DNA of 64,000 nt, from positions 370,210-434,209 of the forward strand of contig NZ_JAPZVR010000004.1 in assembly GCF_027622855.1 (NCBI RefSeq). Reading direction: 5' to 3'. How positions within the stretch are numbered: position 1 is the stretch's first letter; every line of letters begins with the position of its first letter. A program made the position numbers and the translations under genes. Source of the DNA: Glycomyces algeriensis. GTDB lineage: Bacteria; Actinomycetota; Actinomycetes; Mycobacteriales; Micromonosporaceae. This document shows positions 25,317 through 33,641 of the stretch, one piece after another. Under the pieces are notes generated by a model. The model was given only the letters and a program-made list of their open reading frames with translations. It was not told where the DNA came from and did no database searches.

Positions 25317-26963
25317 GTGCACCTGCTCCGCAAGCTCCTGTCCCGCACCGCGACCACTGGACTCGCCGCCGCCGCCCTGGCCTCCGCGGTCCTCCCGTGG
25401 ACCTGGTCCGCCTGGGCCGCATGGGCACTCGCCACCACGGCACTGCTCCTGGCCTGGCGGGCCCACCGCGAGCTCGGACCCGAACGGGACCGGTTCGCCC
25501 GAGGCGTCGCCATCGCGGCGATCAGCGTCGTCGCGGCGCAGCAGGGCCCGATCCCGGCCGCCCTGGCCGGAGGCGCGCTCATCGCGGTGGTCGGCTTCGA
25601 GCCGCTGCTCGCGGTCGCCGTCGCCACCGGGCACATGGACAGTGCGAACCTCGCGGTGACTCGGGAGCGCGCGTGGTTCACGCCGCGGGTCATGGGCGAG
25701 GCCCTCAGCGCCGGCGGCGGCGTGTTCGCCGCTGCGGGCGCGCTCGCGCTGACGGCGGACACGAGCCTGCCGCTGTGGATCGCCGCGGTCGCCGCGGCCG
25801 CCACGGTGGGCGCAGCAGCTGCCGGAGCGCTCGGGGCGCTGCTGCGGCGGCGCCGTTCGGCCCACGCCGGCGACGCGGCCGTCATCCAGGCGCTGGAAGC
25901 GCTCGAACCCGTCTTCATCGTGCATTTCTCGGGCCCGCCGGCCTCGGCGTACCAGCTGGAGATGTGGCTGCCCTACCTCGACCGGCTCGGCGACCCCTAT
26001 GTGGTGGTCGCCCGTGAGAAGGTCCACCTGGACGAGCTGCGCGGCTCCACCGGCGCGCCGATCGTGGTGGCCCCGTCGATGTCGGAGCTGGAGCGGCTGC
26101 TCGTCCCGAGCGTCAAGGCCGCCTTCTACGTCAACGGGTCCGCGCTGAACACGCACCTGGTGCGGTTCGGGCAGCTGAAGCACCTGCAGCTGTTCCACGG
26201 CGAATCCGACAAGGCCTCGAGCTTCAACAAGGTCACCGCGATATACGACACCGTGTTCGTGGCCGGGCAGGCCGCCGTCGACCGCTACCGGGCGCACGGC
26301 CTGGACCTGGACTTCCGGGAGGTCGGCCGACCGCAGCTCGCTTCGATCGCGGCCGGTCCGCGCACCGCCTCGGGCCCCAGGCCGGTGCTGCTGTACGCGC
26401 CGACGTGGACCGGCCTGACGAGCGAGTTCGACTACTCGTCGCTGGCGATCGGGCGGCTGATCGTGGAGGAGGCGCTGCGGCGCGACCTCGCGGTCATCAT
26501 GCGGGCGCACCCGTACACGCGGTTCAACCTGGCCGCCGCAAGGCGGCTCGACGAGATCGAGCGGATCCTCGCCGAGGACGCCGAGAAGTCCGGACGGGCG
26601 CACCTGTGGGGCGCGCAGGCGACCGGCTCGGTGTCGCTCGTCGACTGCGTCAACGCGGCCGACATCGCGGTGTGCGACGTCAGCGGCGTCGCCACCGACT
26701 GGATCGCCGCCGACCGCCCGTTCGCGGTCACCGACATGGGCGGCCTCGGCGAGCACTTCGCCGACGAGGCCTGGATCGCCAAGGGCGCGTATCGGATCGA
26801 TCGGGACGGCTCCAACCTGGAGTCGGTCTTCCGCGAACTGCTCGACACCGATTCGAAAGCGGCGCAGCGCAAGGAGACCCGCGAATACTTCCTCGGCACC
26901 GCTTCGGGCGAGGAGAGCGTGGAAGTGTTCGTGCACGCGGCTCGCGCGGCATATCGCGACTGA
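25317..26963 (+). CDS. Second TagF/TarL-like polyol-phosphate transferase
   Basis: A 548-residue paralogue of the preceding enzyme, from a GTG with GAGGA just upstream. Residues 1-180 contain about five hydrophobic segments (LAAAALASAVLPWTWSAWAA, then ALAGGALIAVVGFEPLLAVA and others). The catalytic part has LQLFHGESDKASS, VGRPQLASI, VLLYAPTWTGL, VIMRAHPYTRF and ADIAVCDVSGVATDWIA, the same order as its neighbour. It lacks the long acidic tail. Two such enzymes in tandem suggest one adds the first unit(s) and the other extends the chain, as TarF and TarL do, but which is which cannot be read here. Both are probably at the inner membrane surface. Confidence 0.82.
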   Translation: MHLLRKLLSRTATTGLAAAALASAVLPWTWSAWAAWALATTALLLAWRAHRELGPERDRFARGVAIAAISVVAAQQGPIPAALAGGALIAVVGFEPLLAVAVATGHMDSANLAVTRERAWFTPRVMGEALSAGGGVFAAAGALALTADTSLPLWIAAVAAAATVGAAAAGALGALLRRRRSAHAGDAAVIQALEALEPVFIVHFSGPPASAYQLEMWLPYLDRLGDPYVVVAREKVHLDELRGSTGAPIVVAPSMSELERLLVPSVKAAFYVNGSALNTHLVRFGQLKHLQLFHGESDKASSFNKVTAIYDTVFVAGQAAVDRYRAHGLDLDFREVGRPQLASIAAGPRTASGPRPVLLYAPTWTGLTSEFDYSSLAIGRLIVEEALRRDLAVIMRAHPYTRFNLAAARRLDEIERILAEDAEKSGRAHLWGAQATGSVSLVDCVNAADIAVCDVSGVATDWIAADRPFAVTDMGGLGEHFADEAWIAKGAYRIDRDGSNLESVFRELLDTDSKAAQRKETREYFLGTASGEESVEVFVHAARAAYRD

Positions 26964-27179
26964 CAATGCCCGACTGCACTGTGGAGACCTGAATCATCAC
27001 TTGATGGAAACGCATTCTTAATGATGTCCGTGAGGGTTGTCACTCCTCATTGCCCAATGGCGAAAACGCCAGTGAAACGGCACATGAATGCAACTTTTCC
27101 GATTGCCGCGGCGTACCTTCAGTAGGCCTGCCCGCCAGGGGGCCTCGAGCCGTGCTCACAATCAGGATCAGGATTCAGA

Positions 27180-28817
27180 ATGACAACGCCTCTCGTGTCG
27201 GTCGTCATCCCCGTCCACAATGCCATGCCCTACCTGCTCAAGGGCCTGCAGTCCGTCGTGGACCAGACGATCGGGGTCGAGAACCTCGAGATCATCGCGG
27301 TCGACGACGGGTCGACCGACGGCAGCGGCGAGGCCCTCGACAAGTTCGCCCTCGACCACCGCGACCTCCTCAGGGTCGTGCACCAGGAGGCCTCCGGGAC
27401 GCCGAGCGCCCCGCGCAACCTGGCGATGGACATGGCCCGCGGCCGCTACATCCAGTTCCTCGACGCCGACGACTACCTCGGCGCGGAGGCCCTGGAGCGG
27501 ATGGTCGCCGTTGCCGAGGCCCAGGGCTCGGACGTCGTCCTGGGGAAGCTCGTCAGCGTCGGCGGCCGCCGCGTCGCGGGTTCGATGTTCGACCGCGACC
27601 AGCCGCGCGCCGACCTCTACTCCTCCCGCGTGTACTGGTCATTGGGCGCTTGGAAGCTGTATCGCCGCGAGCTGCTCGACCGGCACGGCCTGCGCTTCCG
27701 AACGGACCGCCGGACCGGTGAGGACCGCCCGTTCGTGTTCCTGTCGTACTTCCACGCCCGCAACATCTCCGTGGTCGCCGAATACGACTGCTACTACATG
27801 GTGCAGCGCGACGACGGCGGCAACCTCACCCTCGGCGGGATGGGCGCCCCCAAGGACCGCAGCTTCAACAACGAGAGCCCTCTGGAGATGATGGTCCCGC
27901 TCGTCGGCGCCACCGTCCCCGCCGGACTCGGCCGCGACCACCTCCTGTTCCGGCACTGGGAGGTCGAAGGCGAGATCGAGTTCCGCATCATCGCGAACGA
28001 CCGCTCCCGCGAACGACAGGAGGCCCGCCTGCAGCAACTGCGGGCCCTGCTGGAGGAGTGGTACTCGCCGCGCGGCACGAAGCACCTCAAGGCCCATATG
28101 CACCTGCTCTACCACCTGGTGCGGACCGCGACGCTCGACGAGGTCCTGCTCGCCCATCGGCACCGCGACAGCGTCCCGCTCGTCGGACGTGCCGGCCGCC
28201 TCTACGCGGTCCTGCCCGGCCACGAGGACCAGGCCGGACCGGGCCCGGGCCCCTGGGTCGACGTCACCGACATCTCCCGGCCCGAGCACTGGCTCGACGG
28301 CGTGGAGGCCGAAGGCACCGCGCTGCGCCTCAACGGCAGCTGCTGGTTCCGGAAGATCCCCAACGACCGGGTGGAGCTGCGCCTGGAACTGCGCCATCGC
28401 CGCAACGGCCAGGTCAAGCCGTTTCCGCTCGAGCACGAGAACGGGCGGTTCGGCACCGAACTGGACCTGTGCCGCGACCTCGGCCCGATCGACCGGGCCA
28501 AGGGCACGTGGGACATCGAGCTGGTCGCCGCCGTGGGCGACTTCGAGCGGCGCGTCCCGTTCGGCAGTTCCCTGGGCGCCCCGATGCGCGGCAAGCCGGT
28601 GCCCCTGCACCGGCTCGACATCCCCCACCAGCCGCCGCGCACGATCCCGGCCACGCAGTACTTCACCGCGGTGAAGAGCCACCTGGCCCTGCAGGTGGGC
28701 GGGAAGCGGGTGCGGCAGGGCGCCGGCGGGCACTCACGGCTGCGGCAGGAGATCGGCGCCCGCCTGAAGCTGCGCCAGCGCCTCGGCAAGGTCAAACGGC
28801 GGCTCCTGCGCCGCTGA
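27180..28817 (+). CDS. Glycosyltransferase family 2, TarS/TarP-like
   Basis: A 545-residue enzyme with AGGA-type ribosome site before the ATG. The GT-A domain runs to about residue 230: VSVVIPVHNAMPYLLKGLQS, VDDGSTDGSG, QFLDADDYLG (metal site), and the catalytic GEDRPFVF. It continues with a VAEYDCYYMVQRDDGGN segment, and a beta-rich C-terminal domain with a strongly basic tail ending KVKRRLLRR. Closest relative in the window is the next gene (28952-30535); the N-terminal 60 residues are nearly the same. By analogy with TarS it would glycosylate ribitol-phosphate chains. It lies 216 bases after the polymerase genes, so it may have its own promoter. Confidence 0.8.
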   Translation: MTTPLVSVVIPVHNAMPYLLKGLQSVVDQTIGVENLEIIAVDDGSTDGSGEALDKFALDHRDLLRVVHQEASGTPSAPRNLAMDMARGRYIQFLDADDYLGAEALERMVAVAEAQGSDVVLGKLVSVGGRRVAGSMFDRDQPRADLYSSRVYWSLGAWKLYRRELLDRHGLRFRTDRRTGEDRPFVFLSYFHARNISVVAEYDCYYMVQRDDGGNLTLGGMGAPKDRSFNNESPLEMMVPLVGATVPAGLGRDHLLFRHWEVEGEIEFRIIANDRSRERQEARLQQLRALLEEWYSPRGTKHLKAHMHLLYHLVRTATLDEVLLAHRHRDSVPLVGRAGRLYAVLPGHEDQAGPGPGPWVDVTDISRPEHWLDGVEAEGTALRLNGSCWFRKIPNDRVELRLELRHRRNGQVKPFPLEHENGRFGTELDLCRDLGPIDRAKGTWDIELVAAVGDFERRVPFGSSLGAPMRGKPVPLHRLDIPHQPPRTIPATQYFTAVKSHLALQVGGKRVRQGAGGHSRLRQEIGARLKLRQRLGKVKRRLLRR

Positions 28818-28879
28818 ACCCGCGTTCCGCCCGAGGCGGCGGGGCCTTGCGGCGGGCGGGATGCAAGCGGTGAGCAGAA

Positions 28880-28907
28880 TTGCGGCACCTACCGGACGGG
28901 TTACGAT
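28880..28907 (+). promoter_or_regulatory. Putative promoter of the 28952 glycosyltransferase
   Basis: TTGCGG (28880-28885), 16-base spacer, TACGAT (28902-28907), 44 bases before the ATG. Both hexamers fit the housekeeping sigma consensus of actinomycetes moderately well. Confidence 0.5.
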
Positions 28908-28951
28908 AGTGGACCTTCCGTATATCCAACACATGAACTTCTCGAGGGCCG

Positions 28952-30535
28952 ATGTCCGCACCTGCACCCACCGTCAGCGTCGTCATTCCCGTGCACAACG
29001 CGATGCCGTACCTGCTCAAGACCGTCAACTCCGTGCTGGAGCAGACGATCGGCAAGGACCGGCTCGAGGTCATCGCGATCGACGACGGGTCGACCGACGG
29101 GAGCGGTGAGGCGCTCGACGAGTTCGCCGCCGCGGAGCCCGGCATCGTGCGGGTCGTGCACCAGGAGGCTTCCGGCGGCCCCAGCGCCCCGCGCAACCGC
29201 GGCATGGACCTGGCCCGCGGTGAGTTCGTGTTCTTCCTCGACGCCGACGACTACTTCGGCCCCGAGGCCCTGGAACGCCTCGTGAAGGCCGCGAACGAGA
29301 ACGACTCCGATGTGGTGCTGGGCAAGGGCGTGGGCGAGGGCGGGCGGGTCCCGCCCATGTCGATGTTCAAGGCGAACCAGCCGCGCGCGGACCTGTACTC
29401 GTCCCGCGTGTACTGGACGCTGGCCCCGTGGAAGCTGTACCGGCGCTCCCTCATCGAGCGGCACCAGCTGCGCTTCCCCACGGGAGTGCGGATCGGCGAG
29501 GACCAGCCGTTCGGGTTCTGGGCGTATTTCCACGCGTCGAACATCTCGGTGGTCGCCGACTACGACTGCGTGCACGTGATCCGCCGCGAGGACGGCGGCA
29601 ACATCACCTCCGGGGCCGGGCTGGACCCGCGCCGCTGGGAGCACTCGGACACCCGGACCTTGACGACGATGGTGGACCTGGTCGGCAAGAACGTCCCGGC
29701 AGGCCCGAAGCAGGACCACCTCATGCACCGCCACTGGGAGGTCGAGGGCGTGGGCGTCCTCAACCGGGTGATGCGGATTCCGACTGCGGAGGTCCGCGAC
29801 GAGCAGGTCGCGCTGACGAGGGCGCTGCTGGACCGCTGGTACACGCCGGAGACGGCGCGGCGCCTGCGACCCGACCTGCGGCTGTCCTACCACCTCGTGC
29901 AGCACGGCACCACCGATGAGGTGCTGCAGTCGCGCAAGCAGAAGGACAACATCAGCCTGGCCGGGCGCGGCGACCGTGTGTACGCGGTCCTGCCCGGCAG
30001 CGAAGCGACGGCGGGGATCGCCCCGGGCCCGTGGGTCGACATCACGGACGCGGTGTCGCTCAAGCACTGGCTCGACGGCGTGGCCGTGGACGGCACGGTG
30101 CTGCGCGTGTCCGGGACGGGGCGGCTCTCGCGGGTCCCTGCCGAGCGGCTGGGGCTGCGGCTGGCATTGCGCCGGCGCGGCACCAAGGAGGTCCGCGAGT
30201 TCCCGCTCGAGCACGAGGACGGGGTGTTCACCGCCGTGATCGACGTGGCCCGCGACCTGGGCGAGCCGAAGGCGGCGGCCGGGGTGTGGGACTTCGAGAT
30301 CGTCGCCTCGATCGACGAGTTCGAGCGCCGGGCCAAGTTCGGGTCCTCGCTGGGCAAGCCGATGCAGGCTCGCGGGCGCTTGGTGCACACGCTGCGCGAG
30401 CACGGGCGGCTGCGGGCTCCGGCGGTCGCGAAGCAGTACTTCACGGAGGGCGCGAAGCGGCTCGCGGTGCGGGTCTACGGCCCGCCGTCCCTGCGGCGCA
30501 CCCTGGGCGCGATGAAACGGCGCATCCTCGGTTAA
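28952..30535 (+). CDS. Glycosyltransferase family 2, TarS/TarP-like
   Basis: A 527-residue GT-A enzyme very like the product of 27180-28817: VSVVIPVHNAMPYLLKTVNS, IDDGSTDGSGEALDEF, FFLDADDYFG, and catalytic GEDQPFGF. The C-terminal domain repeats the same blocks as its neighbour (PGPWVDITD, HWLDGV, FPLEHEDG, KFGSSLGKPM) and ends in a basic helix. This is a tandem duplication followed by divergence, so the two enzymes may add different sugars or anomers to the same polymer. It converges on the gene at 30697-32643 across a G-tract/C-tract hairpin. Confidence 0.8.
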   Translation: MSAPAPTVSVVIPVHNAMPYLLKTVNSVLEQTIGKDRLEVIAIDDGSTDGSGEALDEFAAAEPGIVRVVHQEASGGPSAPRNRGMDLARGEFVFFLDADDYFGPEALERLVKAANENDSDVVLGKGVGEGGRVPPMSMFKANQPRADLYSSRVYWTLAPWKLYRRSLIERHQLRFPTGVRIGEDQPFGFWAYFHASNISVVADYDCVHVIRREDGGNITSGAGLDPRRWEHSDTRTLTTMVDLVGKNVPAGPKQDHLMHRHWEVEGVGVLNRVMRIPTAEVRDEQVALTRALLDRWYTPETARRLRPDLRLSYHLVQHGTTDEVLQSRKQKDNISLAGRGDRVYAVLPGSEATAGIAPGPWVDITDAVSLKHWLDGVAVDGTVLRVSGTGRLSRVPAERLGLRLALRRRGTKEVREFPLEHEDGVFTAVIDVARDLGEPKAAAGVWDFEIVASIDEFERRAKFGSSLGKPMQARGRLVHTLREHGRLRAPAVAKQYFTEGAKRLAVRVYGPPSLRRTLGAMKRRILG

Positions 30536-30542
30536 CGCATGA

Positions 30543-30675
30543 GACGGGAACGGGCGCGGGGGAATGCGGGGGCGGTGGCGGGGTGGGGGGGGGGGGGGGG
30601 TGGCAACACCCGCCCCTCCCGCTCCCCCCCTGGCCCCGGCCCCGGCCCGCCGCCCCCCCCCCCCCCGTTCCCGTC
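30543..30675. terminator. Long G-tract/C-tract hairpin between convergent genes
   Basis: 12-base inverted arms (GACGGGAACGGG at 30543-30554; CCCGTTCCCGTC at 30664-30675) enclose a G-rich strand half with 16 consecutive G (30585-30600) and a C-rich half ending in 14 consecutive C (30653-30666). The whole 133 bases can fold into one GC hairpin. Position between the stops at 30535 and 30697 suits a bidirectional terminator. The homopolymers may be miscounted in the assembly. Confidence 0.6.
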
Positions 30676-30696
30676 TTCGTCGACGGTGTCGTTTCG

Positions 30697-32643
30697 CTAG
30701 CGGCGCTTGAGCATCCGCTTGGCCTTGCGCGCGGCCCGGCGCGCGAGCGAGGGCCGGCGGGGTTCGGCGGTCTCGTCCTTCCCGAAGTCCGACTTCGCGT
30801 GGACGACGGCCGGCTCCCGGCCGTGACGCTGCTCCAGGGCGAGCGGGAGGGGGATCTCGGGGCCCCCGGCGAAGCCGGCGGCGACCTTCCACCGGCCCGG
30901 TTCGAGGCCGTCCGTGGGGAGTTTCACCTGCAGTTCGCCGATGCCTCTGACGGGCTGCACGAGTGCTGGGGATTCGACGCGGCGCCCGTCGGTGTCGTGC
31001 GTGAACGCGACGACGGCTTCGCTGGGCCCGGACGCGTAGCTGGGGAGACCGATGTGGAGGGCGCCGGACTCGATGCGGGCCGCTTCGGGCCGCAGTTTCG
31101 CGAAGTACCTGGCGGGCTGGGAGGTGGCGGCGGCGACGTCGAGGGAGAGGTTCCCGTACGGGTGGGTCCAGTAGGGCACGGCCAGGCGCCCGGCGACGAC
31201 GCCGGCGGCGCGGTGGCCTTCGACGGCGGTGGCCCGCAGGGAGCCGAGCCGGACCTCCTTGGTCCACCCGGAGAGGCTGAGGCGCACGAGGAGGTCCCAG
31301 AGGCCCCGACCCAGGGGTTTGCCGCCCGCGGCCGTCTCGGGGTCGATGGGGGCGTTGCAGCGCAGCACCAACCGGGTCTCAGTGCCGTCGGCGACGGCTT
31401 CGCGCTGAATCTCGACTTTCTGGAAGAAGTCGGCGCCGGTGGATCGTTCGCGGACGACGAGGTCGACTTTGGCGGTGTCGAATCCGGCGTCGACGAGGCC
31501 GAGGTCGTCGAGGGCCTGGCGGGCTTCGGGCGAGAGTGGCAGGTCGGGGCGGGGCCCGGAGGGGCCGTCGCGGAAGACCAGGGGTTTGCCGTTGGCTTCG
31601 TACCAGGCTTGGAAGTCGAGCCAGAGGGAGCCGTTGTGCCAGGCGAGTCCTTCGAGGGACGCGGCCGGTTTGAGTCTGGGCTCCCAGGCGGCGAGGGCTT
31701 CGAGGTCGGCCAGCCGGTCGGCGAGGGTCAGGCCGGCGACGATCCGCTGGATGGGTTGGAGGCCGGCGGCGACGCCGGGGCCGAGGCGGGCGGAGGTGCG
31801 GCGGACGGCGGCGAACATCTGGGCCCGGTAGTCGGCGGGCTGGTCGAGGAAGCGGCGCCCGCGCAGGGGTTCGACCATCTCGACGCGCAGCCAGCGGCGC
31901 AGGACCTTGTCGCGGGCGGGGCCGGGCTCGGTGTACTTCTCGACGACGTCGATGGACTTGCCGAGTTTGGCGAAGTAGTCGTCGGGGTCGAGGCGCTGCT
32001 GGCTGATGTTGACGCCGTCGTCGCGGCGGACGTGGTAGTAGCAGGTGTAGTCGGCGAGGACGGCGACGCTGCGGGCGCGGAGGTACACCTCGGAGACGAA
32101 GAGGTGGTCCTCGAGGCGGTGCTTTCCGACGGGGAAGCGGATGCTGGTCTCATTGAGGAATGCGCGACGGATCATCTTGTGGCAGGTGAGGCTGTCCATC
32201 AAAGGAGCATTGTGGACGGTGCATTTGGGTCGGTTGCGGCGGAACAGCTCCTTGGGGACCGCGCGGCCCCTGCCGGCCATCCTGCCGATGACGACGTCGG
32301 CGCCGTTGGCGGTCCCGTAGCGGTGCATCCGCTCCAGGGCCTCGTCGCCGAGGTAGTCGTCGTCGTCGACGAACATGACGTATTCGCCGCGGGCCCGCTC
32401 GATGCCGGTGTTGCGCGGCTTGCCGGGCCAGCCGGAGTTCTCCTGGTGGACCACGTGGAAATGGGGGTGCTCGGCGGCGAGGCGGTCGAGGACCTCGCCG
32501 GTGCCGTCGGTGGAGCCGTCGTCGACGAACACGGCCTCGAACTCGTCCGGCGCGAGGCTCTGCCGCAGCAGCGCGTCGACGTTGTCCTGGAGGTTCGCGC
32601 CCGTGTTGTAGACGGGGACGATTACGGAGACTTTGATCGTCAT
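30697..32643 (-). CDS. Glycosyltransferase family 2, TarS-like, longest paralogue
   Basis: A 648-residue enzyme. The GT-A domain begins VSVIVPVYNTGANLQDNVDA and contains VDDGSTDGTG, the metal site FVDDDDYLG and catalytic LEDHLFV. GRAVPKELFRRN corresponds to the GRGVPQSMF region I recall in TarS. The region after residue 330 is longer than in the other three paralogues and appears to contain two consecutive beta-sandwich-like domains before a basic tail (RRAARKAKRMLKRR). It is transcribed towards the other two and is preceded by a nucleotidyltransferase gene in the same direction (155-base gap). Likely another decorating enzyme of the teichoic-acid-like polymer. Confidence 0.78.
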   Translation of the reverse strand: MTIKVSVIVPVYNTGANLQDNVDALLRQSLAPDEFEAVFVDDGSTDGTGEVLDRLAAEHPHFHVVHQENSGWPGKPRNTGIERARGEYVMFVDDDDYLGDEALERMHRYGTANGADVVIGRMAGRGRAVPKELFRRNRPKCTVHNAPLMDSLTCHKMIRRAFLNETSIRFPVGKHRLEDHLFVSEVYLRARSVAVLADYTCYYHVRRDDGVNISQQRLDPDDYFAKLGKSIDVVEKYTEPGPARDKVLRRWLRVEMVEPLRGRRFLDQPADYRAQMFAAVRRTSARLGPGVAAGLQPIQRIVAGLTLADRLADLEALAAWEPRLKPAASLEGLAWHNGSLWLDFQAWYEANGKPLVFRDGPSGPRPDLPLSPEARQALDDLGLVDAGFDTAKVDLVVRERSTGADFFQKVEIQREAVADGTETRLVLRCNAPIDPETAAGGKPLGRGLWDLLVRLSLSGWTKEVRLGSLRATAVEGHRAAGVVAGRLAVPYWTHPYGNLSLDVAAATSQPARYFAKLRPEAARIESGALHIGLPSYASGPSEAVVAFTHDTDGRRVESPALVQPVRGIGELQVKLPTDGLEPGRWKVAAGFAGGPEIPLPLALEQRHGREPAVVHAKSDFGKDETAEPRRPSLARRAARKAKRMLKRR

Positions 32644-32798
32644 GTCGAGGTTGACCTCGCGTCAGGATCAGGGCCGCGGGGGCCGACGGTTCCAGGCGGA
32701 CTGCTCTGGGGCCTCGCTCCAGTGCGAGCGAGCAGTCGACCGGCTGCGACGATGATATTCGGTCACGGCCCGCGGGACGGACCGGTGGCACCGGTTGT

Positions 32799-33536
32799 TC
32801 ACCTGAAGCGGCGGTTGGCCTCGGTGAGGTCCTCGGCGAAGTCGATCTCGATGACGTCGTGCGCGGAGATGTCGATGGCCTCGAAGTGGACGCCGTCCTT
32901 CTCGATGGCCAGCTCGATGCCGCGCTCGAAGTAGTCCTGGTCGCCGACCTCGGCGAGGCGCTTGGCGAGGATCGCCCGGTCGCCGGAGGAGACGTAGTTG
33001 ACGCCGACGGCCTCGCCGAGCGCGCCGTCGCTGACCTCTTTGGACAGGCGGCGGATGTAGCCGTCGGGGCCGAGGGTGTACTTGATCTCCTCTTCGGCGA
33101 CCGAGGCGGTGTTCACGGAGATGAAGGACCGGTCCATCGCGATGTGCGGCAGGAGCGCGTCGAGGACCCGCGGGTCGAACACGACGTCGCCGTTGAGCCA
33201 GAGCACGCCGCCGGGGCCGAGGATCGTGAGGGCCTTGAGGAGGCTCTTGGAGGTGTTGGTGTCGCCGTAGGCCTGGTTGTAGATGAAGCCGACGTCGGGC
33301 ACCTCCTCCATGATGACCTCTTTCTTGAAGCCGACCACGAGGTGGATCGAGTGGCGGCTGAAGCGGGAGGTGAGCAGGCGCAGCGACCGGCCGAGGATGG
33401 TCTCGCCGGAGGCCAGGGGCGTCAGCGGCTTCGGGTGCGGCTTGCCCAGGCGGGAGCCGACGCCGGCCGCCAGGATCACGATGTTGGTCGACACGCCGTC
33501 CTCATCCGTTGCAGTCACTTGGGCCTCAATGGTCAC
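32799..33536 (-). CDS. Sugar/choline-phosphate-type nucleotidyltransferase
   Basis: A 245-residue nucleotidyltransferase. IVILAAGVGSRLGKPHPKPL is the NTP-binding signature with its conserved lysine; LNGDVVFDPRVL supplies the metal-binding aspartate, and VIEIDFAEDLTEA near the C-terminus is a typical metal-site strand. Size and motifs fit the LicC/alcohol-phosphate or hexose-1-phosphate nucleotidyltransferases that make CDP- or NDP-activated building blocks. Since CDP-ribitol is provided by the fusion enzyme, this could activate a second polyol, choline or a sugar for side chains. No partner gene (kinase, transferase) is adjacent to settle it. Confidence 0.72.
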   Translation of the reverse strand: MTIEAQVTATDEDGVSTNIVILAAGVGSRLGKPHPKPLTPLASGETILGRSLRLLTSRFSRHSIHLVVGFKKEVIMEEVPDVGFIYNQAYGDTNTSKSLLKALTILGPGGVLWLNGDVVFDPRVLDALLPHIAMDRSFISVNTASVAEEEIKYTLGPDGYIRRLSKEVSDGALGEAVGVNYVSSGDRAILAKRLAEVGDQDYFERGIELAIEKDGVHFEAIDISAHDVIEIDFAEDLTEANRRFR

Positions 33537-33641
33537 GAATCGCCCTCACGCTACCAGGGGCGTCCCGCCCGGCCCACTGTACGGGCCCGCCGTCGCCGGG
33601 CGCACCGCCTGGTGCGGTCCGCCGGGCGCGGGGCGCGAGCC

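Noticed and set aside
22696-25443. 915-codon open frame on the minus strand opposite the polymerase-like gene
   Set aside because: Low-complexity Gly/Arg/Asp composition and complete overlap with two genes that have clear domains in the sense direction.
27001-27179. GGCG-AAAA-CGCC mini-palindrome upstream of the 27180 gene as a regulatory site
   Set aside because: Arms of four bases are too short to be meaningful, and no promoter hexamers line up with it.
30031-32934. 967-codon plus-strand frame across the G-tract
   Set aside because: It reads antisense through a glycosyltransferase and includes poly-Gly/Pro from the homopolymer tracts; no domain or ribosome site.
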